This document shows positions 16,434 to 26,079 of a stretch of 64,000 nt of DNA, piece by piece; within the stretch, counting starts at the first letter, position 1, and each line of letters opens with the position of its first letter. The stretch spans positions 1-64,000 of the forward strand of contig CALUIU010000005.1 in assembly GCA_944320795.1 (NCBI GenBank). Reading direction: 5' to 3'. A program made the translations under genes and the position numbers. The notes below the pieces were generated by a model, which saw nothing but the letters and a program-made list of their open reading frames with translations, had not been told where the DNA came from and did no database searches. The DNA comes from Candidatus Paraprevotella stercoravium. Lineage in GTDB: Bacteria > Bacteroidota > Bacteroidia > Bacteroidales > Bacteroidaceae.

Positions 16434-18854
16434 CTAGAACTTAAAGCTGATGGTAGCATACGGCAGGCAATTCCGCTGGTAAGCCACAAAATAAAAATTC
16501 TCAATATCTTCGTCCGGTGGATTTCCCACAATGCTGTACTGACCGACACGCAAGGCTAAGATAGATTTCTTGAAAGTCCGTTGATAGCCGTATCCGGCAT
16601 CCAACCGGTACATCAGTGGGTCACGATATCCGCGGAACTGTATTTCCGTATCAAAGTCCGTATTGTCGCTTGTGTCTCTTACCCGTCCCGAGCGGACTTC
16701 TCCACCTATCGATACAGAAGAATGTTTGGTAAACTGGAAACTGACAGCCGTAGCAAACGAGTGGGGGATATCGTAAAGGGAGGGAACTGTGCCATACTCG
16801 GCCATGACGGGATATTTTTCCATACTTCTGATGTAGGCATAAGAAGCTTGCAGTGACCATTTTTTCCAACTCTGTGTGAGATATGCTTTGGCTCCGTAGC
16901 TGTATCCTTTTCCTTTCATAATATATTCGTTCCATAAATCATTTTCTGGAAACACATCCGGACGGAGAGACAGGACATTGTGGCGTGTTTTGAAGAAAGA
17001 AGATATTTCGCAGTATCCTTTTGTCAGAAAATGCTTCCAGCCTACTTCGTAATGCTCCGATGTGCGTGGACGGAAAGTGCCGATGCTGGGCATTCTGAAA
17101 TCGGTAGGCAAGGCGAAATTTTCGATGCAGATATAATGATAGAACTGCTCCATACGTGATGCGCTGGCATAAATCAGATTGTTTTTGGGCAAAGAATATT
17201 TGAGCATGAAGCGCGGCTGTATGCTTGTATAGTTCCGATAATTCTCCGGCGCATAATATACGAAGTTGACACCGACCTGAACGGACAGACTGGGGGTAAT
17301 CCGAATCCGGTTGTCATAGAACAGTGAAAGCTGGTTTACCGGCTCATTGCGGTTCATCAGCGTATCACCGAATACGGCCATCTCATAGATGTCACGTGAG
17401 AGACGCATACCCCAGCTGGCATGATAGATCGGGTCTTGTTGGTAGCTGAACGAGGCCATCCATGACATGGAGCGTATTCCACTTTTCAGAAATGTCGTTT
17501 CGTCAAGGTCTATCGTACTCATTTGCGCCTGATTGGAATAGTCTGTATAAGCCAGATTTGATGACAGAGAGAAACTTTTTCCGATTAGGGCTTGATAACC
17601 AAACTGATAAATCTGGTTTCTCAATTTCATCAGAGTTTCATTCACATTTGCCTCATTCGGATAATAAAACTGGTCGTCAGCCTGATAGATCATAGCTTGC
17701 ATGGATTGTTTGGGGCTGATATCCCAGGACAGTTTGGCATGGGCATCCCAATAGGAATGATTCATGCGCAATTCTTCTCGGACCAGTTCGTCAAAAAAAT
17801 CCAGCCAACTTCGCCGGCCTCCCACGATATACGACAGTTTGTCCTTCACGATCGGTCCTTCAAAGGTAGCCGCTGCTGCTGGCATGTCCAAAGACAAAGT
17901 GCGCATGTGCTCCTGCTTGTTACCTTCTTTCATATGCACGTCGGTGACAGATGACAGTCTTCCTTCAAATTGTGTCGGAAAGAAACTACGGTGAAAGGTA
18001 ACATTCTTGATGGCATCACCATTGAAAGGGGACATCATGTTGTTCATATGTCCGTAGTGATATAGCGGTACTCCGTCTACGAGCAGCAGGTTTTCATCGT
18101 CACCGCCGCCGTTTACCTGAAAATGAATCCCCATGGGCGAACCGATGACTCCGGGCAGAATACTCATTTGCGAGAACAGATTGGCATTTGTGAAGGTCAG
18201 TTTGTTAGTTGGTAAAGATTCGTCCAGTTCCATAGGAGACATATTGGGACGCACGGTGGTTTCCTTCAGCTCGATGGATATGGGAGCCATTCTGATATTC
18301 AAGTGCAGGTTTTCATTTAAAAGCACCTGCTGCTGTGCCGGATGGTAACCCATATAGTGGGTTCTCAGTTTATAGTTTCCCTCTAGCATGTTCAGAGTAA
18401 ACATACCGTCCTCTGTCAAGGCTGTATAGGTTTTTCCGGTGCTGGTTTCCATTAAGGTGACATACGCATCGTTCAGCTTTTCTCCTGTTTCCTTTTCCTT
18501 AATGTTTCCGGTAAGTTGATAGCTTTTTCGAGGTGTGATTTGGAGAAGCAGTTTGTTTGCTGAGCTTTCCTGAATGGATATATGAAAGGAAGGCATCAGG
18601 CGTACGAGCAGTTGTGCCACGGTCAGTGTGTCGGCTTCTCCAAAGGAAATCTGTTCGTTCAGATCCAAAAGAGAAGTGTTGTAGGACAAGGTAATGCCCT
18701 GCTTCTGTTCAATCCATTGCATCCAATTCTGCAAACTCGCTTTCCCCGGTTTCAGATAAATTGGCCGGTCTGTATATGACGTTTGTGGCTATACCCCGGC
18801 GGGGCACAGCCAACAGAACAGTAAAAATAGAATCCACGAGCGTTTAATTCTCAT
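16434..18854 (-). CDS. TonB-dependent receptor with N-terminal STN domain; amber codon in signal peptide
   Basis: The natural start is the ATG at 18852-18854, 2 nt after the fecR stop. It opens a clean signal peptide (MRIKRSWILFLLFCWLCPAGV), but codon 22 is TAG (18789-18791). The frame then continues without interruption to 16434: an STN signalling domain, a carboxypeptidase-like repeat (about YQLTGNIKEKETGEKLNDAY), a plug (NGGGDDENLLLVDGVPLYHYGH) and a beta barrel ending in Phe. As written, translation would stop inside the signal peptide; the only later start is an unconvincing TTG at 18734 that lacks a signal peptide. With the upstream sigma and anti-sigma genes it forms a FecAIR-like trans-envelope regulatory locus. 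No SusD gene is present. It is a fresh pseudogene, or a polymorphic or mis-read site. Confidence 0.85.
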
Positions 18855-18856
18855 AT

Positions 18857-19813
18857 TTATTTGCTAAAAAGCCGGTAATTTTGTTCGTCTGTTTTTTGAT
18901 ACTGGCATTGACAAAGATTCGCCAGTTCTTGGATCACCTCATCCATTCGGGTCAGATCCAGATGGGTGGTGATTCTGTTCTTCTCAATTGCGGCATCTGC
19001 TACTATCCGTACTCCACAAAGTGTTTCTATTTGCCGGATCACTTCGCTCAGAGGTTCATCCTGAACAACCAGTAGTTTTTGTACGAATCCGAATACACTG
19101 GCCGGTTGTTCGATTCGTTTCATGGTGATTTTGCTTCCGGATATTTCTACCTGTTCATTTTTCTCCAGTTCTACTTCCGAACTTCCGGATGATACTTTTA
19201 CCTTTCCGGTTCGTACTTGGACTTTAGTTTGGTCATTCTGCGAGGCATCTATGATAAATGAGGTGCCGAGAACTTCTACCAGAGTCTCGTCGGCTTTAAT
19301 CTGGAATTTACGGCTTACATCACGTTTTACCTTGAAGAATACTTTTCCATCCATGCTTACTTTGCGGTCGCCGCTTGCTTCTGCGATTCGGCAATCTATT
19401 GTTGCATTGGGGAAGAGAATGACTTCTGAGCTGTCCGGTAACAAGACATTCTGTATGCTCGCTGTGCGATTTTCGTAGTGCAGTGATTCTGTTGTCGGAA
19501 TCAGCCGTATGGCCAGCCATGCAACAATAAGAGAGGCTGCAATGGCAGTAATGATCTTCCAGGAACGTAGGCTAATTCGCTTTTGTGTTTGCAGTTGGGG
19601 CTCCACTTTTTTCCAGGCGAGTTCTGCGTTGAACATTGGAGCCTTATGCAGTTGTTTCTCTGTGTGTGCCATAATGTGTTTCAGTTTCTGGAACTCTTCG
19701 GAATTGCTGTTAATCCAGACTTCAAGTTCCTTTCTTTCCTCTTTGTTCAGTTCCTCTTGAGCGAAGAACTTACCAAGTAGATCGTCTATATAATCTTGAT
19801 TTTTCATTGCCAT
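18857..19813 (-). CDS. FecR-family anti-sigma factor
   Basis: A 318-residue single-pass inner-membrane protein: a cytoplasmic anti-sigma domain (1-83), a transmembrane helix at about 85-104, and a periplasmic FecR domain with the VLLPDSSEVILFPNATIDC and VLGTSFII motifs, ending in a small domain that contacts the receptor STN domain. MKNQDY, two codons inside, is an equally good start. It overlaps the sigma gene by 10 nt and is followed after 2 nt by the receptor. It should hold the sigma factor inactive until the receptor is engaged. Confidence 0.92.
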   Translation of the reverse strand: MAMKNQDYIDDLLGKFFAQEELNKEERKELEVWINSNSEEFQKLKHIMAHTEKQLHKAPMFNAELAWKKVEPQLQTQKRISLRSWKIITAIAASLIVAWLAIRLIPTTESLHYENRTASIQNVLLPDSSEVILFPNATIDCRIAEASGDRKVSMDGKVFFKVKRDVSRKFQIKADETLVEVLGTSFIIDASQNDQTKVQVRTGKVKVSSGSSEVELEKNEQVEISGSKITMKRIEQPASVFGFVQKLLVVQDEPLSEVIRQIETLCGVRIVADAAIEKNRITTHLDLTRMDEVIQELANLCQCQYQKTDEQNYRLFSK

Positions 19814-20385
19814 AAATGGATAAAGAGTTCAAATAAAAGAAATGTCAGTAAGAATGGAAGTGGGCGTCCGGCCGTATATTGCCTTAAGAGTTTGATGGCT
19901 TTCCCCATTTGATTTTCCACTGTTTTCTCTGAAAGGTTCAGCTTTTGAGCGATTTCACGATATTTCATGGCATGTAGTTTGCTCATTAGAAAAATTTCCC
20001 GGCATCTTTCCGGAAGGATTTTCATAATTTCGTTTAGCAAATCTTCTGGATGCGCCTGCTGTTCTGTTTCCGGGTGTTCGGTCTGTGGTTCCATTCCTGG
20101 CTTATGATCCTCAATGGACAGGATGAGTTCCTTTTTGTTCTTTCTGAGATAAGAGATACACCCGTTTCGTACGCTGCGGACCAGATAGGCATAAAATTCA
20201 TTCTCGGGCAGGGAGTCTTTACCTTTCTCCCACATGGCAATGAATGCTTCCTGAACTACATCCTCGCAGGATTCGGTGTCTGGAATATATCCATAGGCTA
20301 TACTGCATAGCCTGGGATAGTATTCCTTGAAATAAGTTTCAAATTTTTCTTTCCTGTTCGCTTTCGTACGTACGGGTATTCTGAT
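19804..20385 (-). CDS. ECF sigma factor, start codon unclear
   Basis: The first ATG in frame (20233-20235, MWEKGK) begins inside region 2 and would remove the core-binding helices. The frame is open upstream to a TAA at 20386-20388, and the extra codons encode a proper region 2: FETYFKEYYPRLCSIAYGY, then EDVVQEAFIAMWE. Region 4 is intact (LPERCREIFLMSKLHAMKYREIAQKLNLSEKTVENQM). Between the stop and the homology there is no ATG, GTG or TTG in frame; only ATC and ATA codons occur. So either a rare start codon is used or the start has been lost. The last 20 residues are hydrophobic and overlap the fecR start. Confidence 0.82.
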   Translation of the reverse strand: MRIPVRTKANRKEKFETYFKEYYPRLCSIAYGYIPDTESCEDVVQEAFIAMWEKGKDSLPENEFYAYLVRSVRNGCISYLRKNKKELILSIEDHKPGMEPQTEHPETEQQAHPEDLLNEIMKILPERCREIFLMSKLHAMKYREIAQKLNLSEKTVENQMGKAIKLLRQYTAGRPLPFLLTFLLFELFIHLWQ

Positions 20386-20429
20386 TTAATATTTATAGAA
20401 GAGAAACCGGTGTCTGAATTCCTGTGTTT

Positions 20430-21053
20430 TTAGAATCCTACGCTTATTCCGGCTGTGACAAATCCTTTGGTACCGAAACCGGCCTCTACAAAGCCGCCTA
20501 CACGGTCGTTGCCCACTCTTACAGCTATCGGATTGATCTGATAGGCAAATGTGGTAGAAAGAGAGGCGTTTTTGGAAGCTGCTTCTTTTCCTTCATCATT
20601 CAGTGCTTTTTCTGATTCGCGGCACAGATTGACTCCGGCTGAGGCTGATCCGTAAAGTTCTACGAGATTACGTTTGAGGTAGATGAATTCTGCGGTAGGC
20701 AGGATCATAAAGTTCAGTTTACGTTCCTGAACTGCAGGAGTGTTCTGACCGCTTAAGGTCAATTTGTCTTTCTGTAAGGCAAAGCCCAAGTCACCACCTA
20801 CTCGGAAACGGTTGATGTTGTAGCGGTATCCCAGCCCGAAAACTCCAATCATTTTCTCGTCAGTGCGCTTGCTGCCTAAAAGGCCGTCTGATAGTGCGCC
20901 ACCGAATATCTCGGTGATTGTCAGAGGAGTTCCGTCGCTGACAGACAGACGGATATCGTGCTTGTTCTCGGATGGAGTGAATTTAGATTCTGCACGGGTT
21001 ACACTGATGGAAGAAGCTACACACAATGATAATACGATAGTTTTCAAGTTCAT
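20430..21053 (-). CDS. putative outer-membrane beta-barrel protein
   Basis: A 207-residue protein with a signal peptide (1-21, cut near TRA-ES). The mature part alternates hydrophobic and polar residues and ends GFVTAGISVGF with a C-terminal Phe, the pattern of small 8-10 stranded outer-membrane barrels. No named family was recognised. It lies about 45 nt upstream of the sigma factor frame on the same strand and may be co-transcribed with it or be a regulated target; this is inference. Confidence 0.65.
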   Translation of the reverse strand: MNLKTIVLSLCVASSISVTRAESKFTPSENKHDIRLSVSDGTPLTITEIFGGALSDGLLGSKRTDEKMIGVFGLGYRYNINRFRVGGDLGFALQKDKLTLSGQNTPAVQERKLNFMILPTAEFIYLKRNLVELYGSASAGVNLCRESEKALNDEGKEAASKNASLSTTFAYQINPIAVRVGNDRVGGFVEAGFGTKGFVTAGISVGF

Positions 21054-21317
21054 AACGTTTAATTTTTAATGATTATTTATTTTTTGTTTTTTGCAGTTTG
21101 GGGGGAAACGGGCCATGTCCGTTATCCGGAGAGCGCTCAGGAGCGTTGTCTTTATTCGTGTCGCATTTTCTGAACCGCTTTCGTAATCAAAACGCAGAAC
21201 CTGAAAAATACCCCTATTCTGTCTGAATATTTTTTCGAAAAAAAAGTGGAAAAATCTTTGTGGTTAAGAGGATTTTATTTGTATATCAATGTGTTATGAG
21301 AAGAATAAAAAATAAGA
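21054..21317. other. intergenic region
   Basis: This gap follows the asd terminator in the minus direction and leads into the small barrel gene. It contains a weak hairpin around 21130-21150 (GCGCTC pairing with GAGCGT). No gene and no TAnnTTTG element on the minus strand were seen. Confidence 0.4.
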
Positions 21318-21363
21318 AACTCGGGAAACAACTCCTTTTTTTGAAAGAGTCGTTTCCCGAGTT
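21318..21363 (-). terminator. terminator of asd
   Basis: The long stem AACTCGGGAAACAACTC with its near-perfect complement is followed on the minus strand by a T-rich stretch (TTTCTTATTTTTT). It lies 33 nt past the asd stop codon. Confidence 0.85.
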
Positions 21364-21395
21364 CATTATTGGGTAAATAAAATTGGAAACAGATT

Positions 21396-22406
21396 TTACT
21401 TGATATTTCCAACCTTAATCAGATATTCTGCAATCTGTACGGCATTCAGAGCGGCACCCTTCTTGATCTGGTCGCCTACCAACCAGAAGGTCAGACCGTT
21501 TTCATTTGCCAGATCCTTACGCACACGGCCAACGTATACATCGTCCTTGCCTGCCAGGAAGAGCGGCATCGGATAAACCTTGTTGGCAGGATCGTCCATC
21601 AGCTGTACACCTTCTGCGTTGGCAATGGCTTTCTGTGCCTCTTCTACAGACAGAGGTCTTTCTGTTTCGATCCATACGGCCTCAGAGTGAGAGCGCAAAG
21701 CAGGAACACGGACACACATAGCCGAGCACTGAACATCGCTGTGCATGATTTTCTGAGTTTCTTTGAACATCTTCATTTCCTCTTTGGTATATCCGTTGTC
21801 CTGGAATACGTCGATCTGAGGAATTACGTTGTAGGCCAACTGATAAGCGAACTTGTTTACAGTTACTTCTTCGCCGTTCAGTACCTGACGGTATTGAGTT
21901 TCCAGTTCGTCCATTGCTGCTGCTCCGGCACCACTGGCTGCCTGATAGCTGGCAATGTGAATACGCTTGATGTGGCTCAGCTCTTCCAAAGGCTTTAACA
22001 CAACTACCATCATAATAGTAGTACAGTTCGGGTTGGCGATGATACCTCTCGGGCGGTTCAGCGCGTCGTCACCGTTGCACTCCGGTACAACCAAAGGTAC
22101 ATCCTCGTCCATACGGAAGGCGCTGGAATTGTCGATCATTACAGCACCGTATTTGGTAATGTCGGCTGCGAACTCCTTGGAAACACCGGCTCCGGCAGAA
22201 GTGAAGGCGATATCCACACCCTTAAAATCATCGTTATGTTGCAGAAGTTTCACTTCGATTTCCTTACCACGGAAAGTGTATTTCTTTCCGGCACTACGCT
22301 CAGAACCAAACAACACTAACTCATCCAGTGGGAAGTTTCTCTCTTCCAACACACGCAGGAATTCCTGACCAACGGCGCCGCTGGCACCAACAATTGCTAC
22401 TTTCAT
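21396..22406 (-). CDS. asd: aspartate-semialdehyde dehydrogenase
   Basis: A 336-residue cytoplasmic enzyme that reduces aspartyl phosphate to aspartate semialdehyde, the branch point to lysine/diaminopimelate, threonine and methionine. Seen are the NADP-binding [14 protein letters not shown] (7-20), the nucleophile Cys128 in NPNCTT, and [15 protein letters not shown] with the substrate-binding glycine-rich turn. The length is typical. It is monocistronic, with its own terminator and a divergent promoter region shared with the antiporter gene. Confidence 0.96.
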   Translation of the reverse strand: MKVAIVGASGAVGQEFLRVLEERNFPLDELVLFGSERSAGKKYTFRGKEIEVKLLQHNDDFKGVDIAFTSAGAGVSKEFAADITKYGAVMIDNSSAFRMDEDVPLVVPECNGDDALNRPRGIIANPNCTTIMMVVVLKPLEELSHIKRIHIASYQAASGAGAAAMDELETQYRQVLNGEEVTVNKFAYQLAYNVIPQIDVFQDNGYTKEEMKMFKETQKIMHSDVQCSAMCVRVPALRSHSEAVWIETERPLSVEEAQKAIANAEGVQLMDDPANKVYPMPLFLAGKDDVYVGRVRKDLANENGLTFWLVGDQIKKGAALNAVQIAEYLIKVGNIK

Positions 22407-22441
22407 TTTATTAATCTTTAATTATTTGATGATTTCGGCTG

Positions 22442-22449
22442 CAAAAATA
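22442..22449 (-). promoter_or_regulatory. promoter -7 element of asd
   Basis: The minus strand reads TATTTTTG, an exact TAnnTTTG match, about 36 nt before the asd ATG. No clear -33 TTTG was found. Confidence 0.45.
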
Positions 22450-22528
22450 GGCATTTTATTATATATATAAGATAAAAAAACCGAAACTTTTTCGTTTCTT
22501 TGCAAAAAGATTAAAACTTGTACCGAAT

Positions 22529-24652
22529 ATGGAAATACCCGTACTATCTGCCTATTTACCGATAACTGACCCAACCTGGATCTTTTTTATCGTGTTATGC
22601 ATCATCTTGTTTGCTCCGGTATTGCTCGGTCGCCTGAAAATTCCGCATATTATCGGAATGATTATTGCGGGTGTACTGATCGGACCACATGGCTTGCATA
22701 TTCTGGATAAAGACAGTAGTTTTGAGCTTTTTGGTAAAGTGGGTTTGTACTATATCATGTTCCTGGCCAGTCTGGAAATGGACATGCAGGACATGAAACG
22801 GATCGGTAACAAGGCGTTTGTGCTGGGTATTTTGGCATTCCTCTTTCCATTAGGTTTAGGTATTATTTCCAATATCTGGATACTGGAATATAATCTGATC
22901 ACTTCGGTATTGCTGGCCAGTATGTATGCTTCGCATACGCTGATCGCCTATCCGATAGTCATCCGTTACGGTATTTCCCGGCATCGCAGTGTGAGCATAG
23001 CTGTGGGCGGTACGATTGTGACCGACACGCTCACCTTGCTGGTCCTGGCTGTCATTGCCGGAATGTTCAAGGAGTCTACCGGTGACTGGTTCTGGCCTTT
23101 GATGTTTATTAAAGTCCTGGTTGTGGGCGGATTTATGATTTATGCTTTTCCGCGCATTGGTCGTTGGTTTTTCAAGAAATACAACGACGGAGTGGTACAA
23201 TATATCTTTGTGCTGGCCATGGTCTTTTTAGGAGCCGGTTTAATGGAACTGGCCGGAATGGAAGGCATTTTGGGCGCATTCCTGGCTGGTATCGTGCTGA
23301 ACCGCCTGATTCCCCGTTCCTCTCCTTTGATGAATCATCTGGAGTTTGTGGGTAATGCCCTGTTTATTCCTTATTTCCTCATCAGTGTCGGTATGATTAT
23401 CGACGTGCAGATTCTCTTTGGTGAAGGAGATGCTTTGCGGGTGGCTACCGTGATGATCGTCATTGCCCTGTTGGGAAAATGGATCGCTTCGTTTGTGACC
23501 CAGAAAATCTATAAGATGAGCGGTGTGGAACGTGACCTGATGTTCGGTCTGAGTAATGCGCAGGCCGCGGCGACACTGGCTGCAGTGCTGGTGGGTTATA
23601 ACATCATCATGCCCGATGGCAGCCGTCTGCTGGGAGAAGATGTACTTAATGGTACGGTGATTCTGATTCTGGTAACCTGTATCGTCAGTTCGTTCATTAC
23701 GGAGCATGCGGCGCGAAAAATCACGTTACAGACCGAGAAAACCATTGAGGACCAGCCTTTGGAAGATGAGAAGGTGCTCATCGCATTGGCTTATCCCGAA
23801 ACGGTGAATCCGATTGTGAATCTGGCCTTGATGATGCGTCAGGAACATTGTGAGTTTCCGATGATGGCTCTGAATGTGGTGCTCGATGATGATGACGCTG
23901 CCCGGGAGCGCGGACAGAAGATTCTGGAACAGGCCACCCATATCGCTTCGGCCGCGAATGTGCAGATGCAGAGCAAGGTCCGTCTGGCTACCAACCTGGC
24001 CAACGGTATCATTCACGCCATGCGCGAAAATGATTATTCGGAGGTGGTGGTCGGATTGCATGTGCAGTCTTCGCCTACAGAGTCCTTCTTCGGTCCTGTA
24101 TTGCTTGGCTTGCTGAGCGGACTGAACCGGCAGATTATGATGGTGCGCAGCACGATGCCGATTAATACGATTCGTCGCATTCATGTAGCCATTCCCGAAA
24201 AGGCGGAGTTTGAGGCCGGTTTCCTGCATTGGGTGGAGCGCATCGGTCGTCTGGCTGAAGGCTTGGGATGCCGCATTGATTATCACGGACATCCCAAAAC
24301 TCTGAAGCACATCCGGAAATATTTGCTGAAGAAGCATCCTTCCATTCGTGCCGAATATCACGAAACCGACGGCGGTAACGAGTTGAAACGTCTGTCACAA
24401 ATCATACGTGAAGATCATTTGCTGGTGGTGGTATGCGCGCGTCGCGGATCTATTTCTTTCCGCCCGTCGTTCGAACATATCCCGCATCAGATCAAGAAAT
24501 ATTATATGAAGAACAGCTTGTTGCTGGTATTCCCGGATACTTATGCGCCGGGAGCCATGCCGGCCATGAGCATCATGCAGCCACGCACTGCGCGCGACCG
24601 TTACGAATCCGGCAACGAGTGGTTCGGTCCGTGGCGTAAATTAAAGGAATAA
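22529..24652 (+). CDS. cation:proton antiporter (CPA2/KefB-like) with C-terminal USP-like region
   Basis: A 707-residue inner-membrane protein. Residues about 15-395 form some 12 hydrophobic helices with the sodium/hydrogen exchanger signatures: LKIPHIIGMIIAGVLIGPHGL near the start, SMYASHTLIAYPIV, and GAFLAGIVLNRLIP. Residues about 410-690 are soluble and look like two universal-stress-protein-like domains (VLIALAYPETVNPIVNLALMM, then IRRIHVAIPEKAEF), perhaps a nucleotide-sensing regulator. It probably exchanges Na+ or K+ for protons. tcdA follows 7 nt after its stop. Confidence 0.9.
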   Translation: MEIPVLSAYLPITDPTWIFFIVLCIILFAPVLLGRLKIPHIIGMIIAGVLIGPHGLHILDKDSSFELFGKVGLYYIMFLASLEMDMQDMKRIGNKAFVLGILAFLFPLGLGIISNIWILEYNLITSVLLASMYASHTLIAYPIVIRYGISRHRSVSIAVGGTIVTDTLTLLVLAVIAGMFKESTGDWFWPLMFIKVLVVGGFMIYAFPRIGRWFFKKYNDGVVQYIFVLAMVFLGAGLMELAGMEGILGAFLAGIVLNRLIPRSSPLMNHLEFVGNALFIPYFLISVGMIIDVQILFGEGDALRVATVMIVIALLGKWIASFVTQKIYKMSGVERDLMFGLSNAQAAATLAAVLVGYNIIMPDGSRLLGEDVLNGTVILILVTCIVSSFITEHAARKITLQTEKTIEDQPLEDEKVLIALAYPETVNPIVNLALMMRQEHCEFPMMALNVVLDDDDAARERGQKILEQATHIASAANVQMQSKVRLATNLANGIIHAMRENDYSEVVVGLHVQSSPTESFFGPVLLGLLSGLNRQIMMVRSTMPINTIRRIHVAIPEKAEFEAGFLHWVERIGRLAEGLGCRIDYHGHPKTLKHIRKYLLKKHPSIRAEYHETDGGNELKRLSQIIREDHLLVVVCARRGSISFRPSFEHIPHQIKKYYMKNSLLLVFPDTYAPGAMPAMSIMQPRTARDRYESGNEWFGPWRKLKE

Positions 24653-24659
24653 AGTCAAT

Positions 24660-25373
24660 ATGATAACAGCAGAATGGCAGGAGAGAACCTGTCAGTTAGT
24701 AGGTCCTGAACGGATGGAGCGTTACCGTCGGGCACATGTGTTGGTGGTCGGCGTTGGCGGAGTCGGAGGCTATGCCGCCGAGTTGCTGGCCCGGGGCGGA
24801 GTGGGGCATCTCACGCTGATTGATGCCGACTGTGTGCAGCCCAGTAACATAAACCGCCAGTTGTGTGCCCTGCACTCTACGGTGGGCCGCCGGAAAGTGG
24901 ACATCTTTTCCGAGCGTTTCCGGGAAATCAACCCCGACATAGAACTGACCGTTCTTCCGGAATATCTGGAAGCGGAGCGCGTGCCGGAGTTGCTCGATGC
25001 GCAGAAATACGATTTTATCGTTGATGCCATCGATACCATCGCTCCCAAGTGTGCCCTGATTCTGGAAGCGCTGAAGCGTAAAATCCCCATTGTGTGCAGT
25101 ATGGGAGCTGGTGCCAAAACCGACATTACACAGGTGCAGTTTGCCGATCTTTGGGAAACCTACCATTGCGGCTTGAGCAAGGCCGTGCGCACCCGTCTTA
25201 AAAAAGAGGGAGTGCGGCGCAAGGTGCCCGTGGTATTCTCCAGTGAACAGGCCGATCCGAATGCCGTGTTGCGCGTGAACGAACGGAACAAAAAATCCAC
25301 CACCGGAACCATCAGCTATATGCCGGCCGTGTTCGGATGCTATCTGGCACAGTATGTGCTTACCCGATTATGA
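24660..25373 (+). CDS. tcdA: tRNA threonylcarbamoyladenosine dehydratase
   Basis: A 237-residue ThiF/E1-like ATP-dependent enzyme that cyclises t6A37 to ct6A37 in tRNAs reading ANN codons. Seen are the nucleotide loop VVGVGGVGGYAAE (about 29-41), DADCVQPSNINRQL with the Asn-Arg that binds ATP, DAIDTIAPK, and a C-terminal segment ending YMPAVFGCYLAQYV. No zinc cysteine pairs are present, as expected for TcdA versus MoeB/ThiF. It lies between the antiporter and the ABC ATPase on the same strand. Confidence 0.92.
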   Translation: MITAEWQERTCQLVGPERMERYRRAHVLVVGVGGVGGYAAELLARGGVGHLTLIDADCVQPSNINRQLCALHSTVGRRKVDIFSERFREINPDIELTVLPEYLEAERVPELLDAQKYDFIVDAIDTIAPKCALILEALKRKIPIVCSMGAGAKTDITQVQFADLWETYHCGLSKAVRTRLKKEGVRRKVPVVFSSEQADPNAVLRVNERNKKSTTGTISYMPAVFGCYLAQYVLTRL

Positions 25374-25396
25374 TATAAACGAAAGGAGAAAGAATC

Positions 25397-26068
25397 ATGA
25401 TAGATATAAAAGGTGTGACCAAGAGTTTTGGTACATTGCAAGTATTAAAGGGAATCGACCTGCATATCGCTCCGCGCGAGGTGGTCAGCATTGTCGGTCC
25501 CAGTGGAGCCGGAAAGACGACTTTGCTTCAGATTATGGGTACTCTGGACAAGCCCGATGCCGGGCAGGTACTGATCAATGGAGTTGACGTTGCGGCATTG
25601 AAGCGGAACAGACTGGCGGAGTTCCGTAACAGTCAGATTGGTTTTATCTTTCAGTTCCATCAGCTGCTGCCGGAATTTACGGCTTTGGAAAATATCATGC
25701 TGCCGGCTTTCATTGCCGGAAAAAGCGAAAAGGAAGTGCGTCAGCGTGCTCTGGAACTGCTCGATTTTATGAAAATCCGGGAGCGTGCCGAGCATAAGCC
25801 CAATGAACTTTCGGGAGGCGAGAAGCAGCGTGTGGCCGTAGCCCGTGCTCTGATCAACAATCCGGCCGTGATTTTGGCCGACGAGCCTTCGGGTAGTCTC
25901 GACACCAAGAACAAGACCGAGCTGCATCAGCTCTTCTTCGACTTGCGTGACCAATATGGACAGACGTTTGTCATCGTGACGCACGACGAGGAACTGGCAC
26001 GCATTACCGACCGCACGATCCATATGCGCGACGGACTGATTTATACGGAAGATACCATCAAGGAATAA
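25397..26068 (+). CDS. ABC transporter ATP-binding protein, LolD/MacB type
   Basis: A 223-residue ATPase. Walker A is GPSGAGKTT (34-42), the Q-loop lies in [18 protein letters not shown], the signature is [15 protein letters not shown], Walker B is [12 protein letters not shown], and the switch His lies in VTHDEEL. The [15 protein letters not shown] phrase is typical of the LolD/MacB/FtsE group, which powers lipoprotein release or tripartite export. No permease gene is adjacent, so the partner must be encoded elsewhere. Confidence 0.92.
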   Translation: MIDIKGVTKSFGTLQVLKGIDLHIAPREVVSIVGPSGAGKTTLLQIMGTLDKPDAGQVLINGVDVAALKRNRLAEFRNSQIGFIFQFHQLLPEFTALENIMLPAFIAGKSEKEVRQRALELLDFMKIRERAEHKPNELSGGEKQRVAVARALINNPAVILADEPSGSLDTKNKTELHQLFFDLRDQYGQTFVIVTHDEELARITDRTIHMRDGLIYTEDTIKE

Positions 26069-26079
26069 AGCGTACAGAT

